DNA of 6,021 nucleotides from an uncultured Cocleimonas sp. (GTDB lineage: Bacteria > Pseudomonadota > Gammaproteobacteria > Thiotrichales > Thiotrichaceae), in the NCBI GenBank assembly GCA_937974135.1, contig CALJIH010000089.1, positions 1 to 6,021 on the forward strand. Direction: 5' to 3'. The position numbers and the translations under genes are program-made. Of the stretch, positions 4,331 to 6,021 are shown in pieces; the stretch's first letter is position 1, and each line of letters starts with the position of its first letter. The notes beneath the pieces are model-generated. The model worked only from the letters and a program-made list of their open reading frames with translations. It made no database searches and was not told the DNA's origin.

Positions 4331-4669
4331 ATGAAATTAGTCACTGCAATTGTAAAACCTTTCAAACTCGATGATGTGCGTGAAGCACTCTCAGAGATTG
4401 GTGTTGCCGGAATCACTGTAACTGAAGTAAAAGGATTTGGCCGACAAAAAGGGCATACCGAACTGTATCGAGGCGCGGAGTACGTTGTCGATTTTCTACC
4501 AAAAGTAAAAATTGAAGTGGCAGTTGATTCTTCAATTCTCGATCAAGTGGTTGAGGCTATTTCTAGTGTTGCAAACACTAAAAAAATTGGTGATGGAAAA
4601 ATCTTTGTCAGCAGTATCGAACAGGCGATTCGAATCCGTACCGGTGAGACAGGTCCAGAAGCGCTTTAA
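4331..4669 (+). CDS. glnK: PII signal-transduction protein, GlnK-type by context
   Basis: This small trimeric nitrogen sensor binds ATP/ADP and 2-oxoglutarate, is uridylylated by GlnD, and controls AmtB, NtrB and the adenylyltransferase of glutamine synthetase. At 112 residues it is exactly family length. It has the N-terminal MKLVTAIVKPFKLDDVREAL, the T-loop with Q39 (GFGRQKGH) and uridylylation tyrosine Y51 in RGAEYVVDFLPK, K58, the B-loop IGDGKIFV (86-93) with K90, and the C-loop RIRTG with R101 and R103. Linkage to amtB 26 bp downstream, with no terminator between, argues for GlnK. Residues used to tell the enteric paralogues apart are mixed: L3 is GlnK-like, D54 is GlnB-like. The usual glycine before K85 is lysine (TKKIGDG). 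Expression should be NtrC/sigma-54 dependent from 4264-4279. Confidence 0.95.
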   Translation: MKLVTAIVKPFKLDDVREALSEIGVAGITVTEVKGFGRQKGHTELYRGAEYVVDFLPKVKIEVAVDSSILDQVVEAISSVANTKKIGDGKIFVSSIEQAIRIRTGETGPEAL

Positions 4670-4683
4670 GCGTCCAAAAATTC

Positions 4684-4688
4684 AGGAG
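4684..4688 (+). promoter_or_regulatory. Ribosome binding site of amtB
   Basis: AGGAG lies 7 bases before the ATG at 4696, inside the 26-bp gap after the PII stop. The gap holds no terminator or promoter, consistent with a glnK-amtB operon. Confidence 0.75.
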
Positions 4689-4695
4689 AAATACA

Positions 4696-5988
4696 ATGGA
4701 AAACAATATATTTGAATTGCAGTACGCAATAGATACTTTTTACTTCTTAGTGTGTGGTGCACTGGTTATGTGGATGGCCGCAGGCTTTTCAATGCTAGAA
4801 GCGGGTTTAGTACGTTCAAAAAGCACGACTGAAATTTTAACTAAGAATATCGCATTATTTGCCATCGCCTGTACTGCTTACTTAGTTGTTGGTTACAACA
4901 TTATGTATGATGGCGGATTTATGTTATCAGGCATTGCTTTAGATGGTGCTGAAAATGCTGAAGCTTTAACCGCAACAGTATTAAAAGAGTCCGCAGAAGC
5001 AGGCTTTGGTGGTGGCGCTGTTTATTCCAACGCCTCTGACTTTTTCTTCCAGGTTGTTTTTGTTGCAACTGCTATGTCTATTGTCTCAGGTGCTGTAGCT
5101 GAACGTATGAAGCTTTGGGCTTTTTTAGCTTTTGCTGTAGTGATGACTGCATTTATATATCCAATAGAAGGTTCTTGGACTTGGGGCAATAAACCAGTTG
5201 GTATATTTGGATTTGAGTTTTTTAAGCTTTCTGATTTCAAATTCTCTGATTTCGCTGGTTCTGGAATCGTTCATATGGCAGGTGCTGCAGCTGCATTAGC
5301 AGGTGTGTTGATCCTTGGTGCACGTAAAGGCAAATACACTAAAGATGGAAAAATAAATCCAATTCCAGGTGCGAACTTACCTTTAGCAACTTTAGGAACA
5401 TTTATCCTTTGGATGGGATGGTTTGGTTTCAATGGCGGGTCTGTACTTAAGCTTGGTGATATTACAAATGCTAATGCTGTAGCCATGGTATTTTTAAATA
5501 CTAATGCAGCCGCAGCAGGTGGTGTTATCGTTGCACTTATAGTTGCTCGAGTTTTATTTGGTAAAGCTGACTTAACCATGGCTTTAAATGGAGCACTTGC
5601 TGGATTAGTTGCTATTACAGCTGAACCATCTACACCAAGTCCATTAATGGCTACTATTATTGGAGCGATCGGCGGATTAATCGTTGTCTTCTCAATTGTA
5701 GGTTTAGATAGACTAAAAATAGATGACCCTGTCGGAGCGATTTCTGTTCACGGTGTTGTTGGCTTTTGGGGCTTAATGGCAGTACCTCTAACAAAAGATG
5801 ACGCATCCTTCTTGGGTCAATTAGTTGGTGCAGCAACAATCTTTATTTGGGTATTTATCACCTCGTTTATTGTTTGGATGATTCTTAAAGCCATTATGGG
5901 CATTAGAGTTTCTGAAGAAGAAGAGTACGAAGGTGTTGATATTGGTGAGTGTGGTATGGAAGCATACCCTGAGTTCACTAAAGGCTAA
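4696..5988 (+). CDS. amtB: Ammonium transporter AmtB
   Basis: This inner-membrane Amt/Mep/Rh channel takes up ammonium as a trimer and is blocked by GlnK. The 430 residues are hydrophobic throughout, consistent with 11 transmembrane helices. Visible family marks are MAAGFSMLEAGLVRSK near the N-terminus, the phenylalanine before FFFQ (about 118) as the likely Phe-gate, SGAVAERMKLWAF (131-143), D185, H193 in GSGIVHMAGA and H352 in SVHGVVGFWG as the twin pore histidines, GWFGFNGGS (241-249, S249 likely at the recruitment site), and the cytoplasmic tail RVSEEEEYEGVDIGECGMEAYPEF. The N-terminus has no obvious cleavable signal peptide, unlike E. coli AmtB: MENNIFELQYAID leads directly into helix 1. 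The loop at about 75-115 is long and rich in Ala, Gly and Glu. It is co-transcribed with the PII gene. Confidence 0.97.
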   Translation: MENNIFELQYAIDTFYFLVCGALVMWMAAGFSMLEAGLVRSKSTTEILTKNIALFAIACTAYLVVGYNIMYDGGFMLSGIALDGAENAEALTATVLKESAEAGFGGGAVYSNASDFFFQVVFVATAMSIVSGAVAERMKLWAFLAFAVVMTAFIYPIEGSWTWGNKPVGIFGFEFFKLSDFKFSDFAGSGIVHMAGAAAALAGVLILGARKGKYTKDGKINPIPGANLPLATLGTFILWMGWFGFNGGSVLKLGDITNANAVAMVFLNTNAAAAGGVIVALIVARVLFGKADLTMALNGALAGLVAITAEPSTPSPLMATIIGAIGGLIVVFSIVGLDRLKIDDPVGAISVHGVVGFWGLMAVPLTKDDASFLGQLVGAATIFIWVFITSFIVWMILKAIMGIRVSEEEEYEGVDIGECGMEAYPEFTKG

Positions 5989-6011
5989 TCACCTTAGCAC
6001 TTAGTTGCAAT

Positions 6012-6021
6012 AAAGGCCGGG
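6012..6021 (+). terminator. Possible start of the amtB terminator, cut by the window edge
   Basis: AAAGGCCGGG at the last bases, 24 bp after the amtB stop, looks like the A-run and 5' arm of a GC-rich intrinsic terminator. The 3' arm would lie outside the window, so this is only a suggestion from position and composition. Confidence 0.25.

Noticed and set aside
4327..4374. Out-of-frame ATG at 4327 as a 15-codon leader peptide before or overlapping glnK
   Set aside because: It is only 4 bases from the Shine-Dalgarno sequence, and the peptide has no regulatory codon run. The ATG at 4331 has correct spacing and the conserved PII start.
4512..4715. Overlapping plus-strand frame spanning the end of the PII gene and the start of amtB
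   Set aside because: It is an alternate frame of strongly conserved PII codons, with no initiation signal and no recognisable product.
5022..5839. Minus-strand open frames inside amtB (5022-5240, 5271-5579, 5657-5839)
   Set aside because: All are antisense shadows of conserved AmtB helices.
1..6021. tRNA, rRNA, CRISPR array, phage-defence or toxin-antitoxin genes
   Set aside because: No cloverleaf, rRNA signature, regularly spaced repeat or defence-type protein motif was found. All long frames are accounted for by the IS and nitrogen genes.

Overview
The window is AT-rich, roughly 40% G+C by eye. It looks like a gammaproteobacterial chromosome: NtrB, NtrC, the PII protein and AmtB all carry the proteobacterial nitrogen-control signature motifs, and two good sigma-54 promoters are present. 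I cannot name the genus from the sequence.

Layout. (1) Positions 1-156 are a flank with no convincing gene, only short hairpins and a possible C-terminal scrap of a reading frame. (2) Positions 157-1416 are a complete 1260-bp IS3-family insertion sequence. It has 26-bp imperfect inverted repeats, orfA, orfB with an intact DD(35)E triad, an A6G programmed -1 frameshift site, and half-promoters at its two ends that would join at 17-bp spacing in a circular intermediate. Its outer flanks, 143-156 and 1417-1430, are the two arms of one hairpin, so the element seems to sit in the middle of what was the ntrC terminator. (3) Positions 4044-1453, minus strand, are ntrB followed by ntrC, 12 bp apart. 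(4) Positions 4045-4330 are a divergent control region. (5) Positions 4331-5988, plus strand, are a PII gene (glnK-type by context) followed by amtB. The window ends at what may be the start of the amtB terminator.

How the genes fit together. NtrB is the PII-controlled kinase/phosphatase of NtrC. Phospho-NtrC activates sigma-54 promoters. GlnK reports 2-oxoglutarate, ATP and uridylylation state, and it gates AmtB. The control region has a sigma-54 -24/-12 promoter facing each way and one perfect NtrC-type dyad (centre 4184). That dyad is exactly 94 bp from the -12 GC of both promoters, which places it near -106 for each operon. One enhancer could therefore drive both the sensor/regulator pair and the transporter/PII pair. 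The ntrBC genes are not preceded by glnA here, unlike the familiar enteric glnA-ntrB-ntrC operon.

The most notable points are the symmetric shared enhancer, the IS lodged in a terminator hairpin, and the well-preserved, apparently functional IS control elements. I see no wholly new system. The strongest new signal is regulatory architecture.
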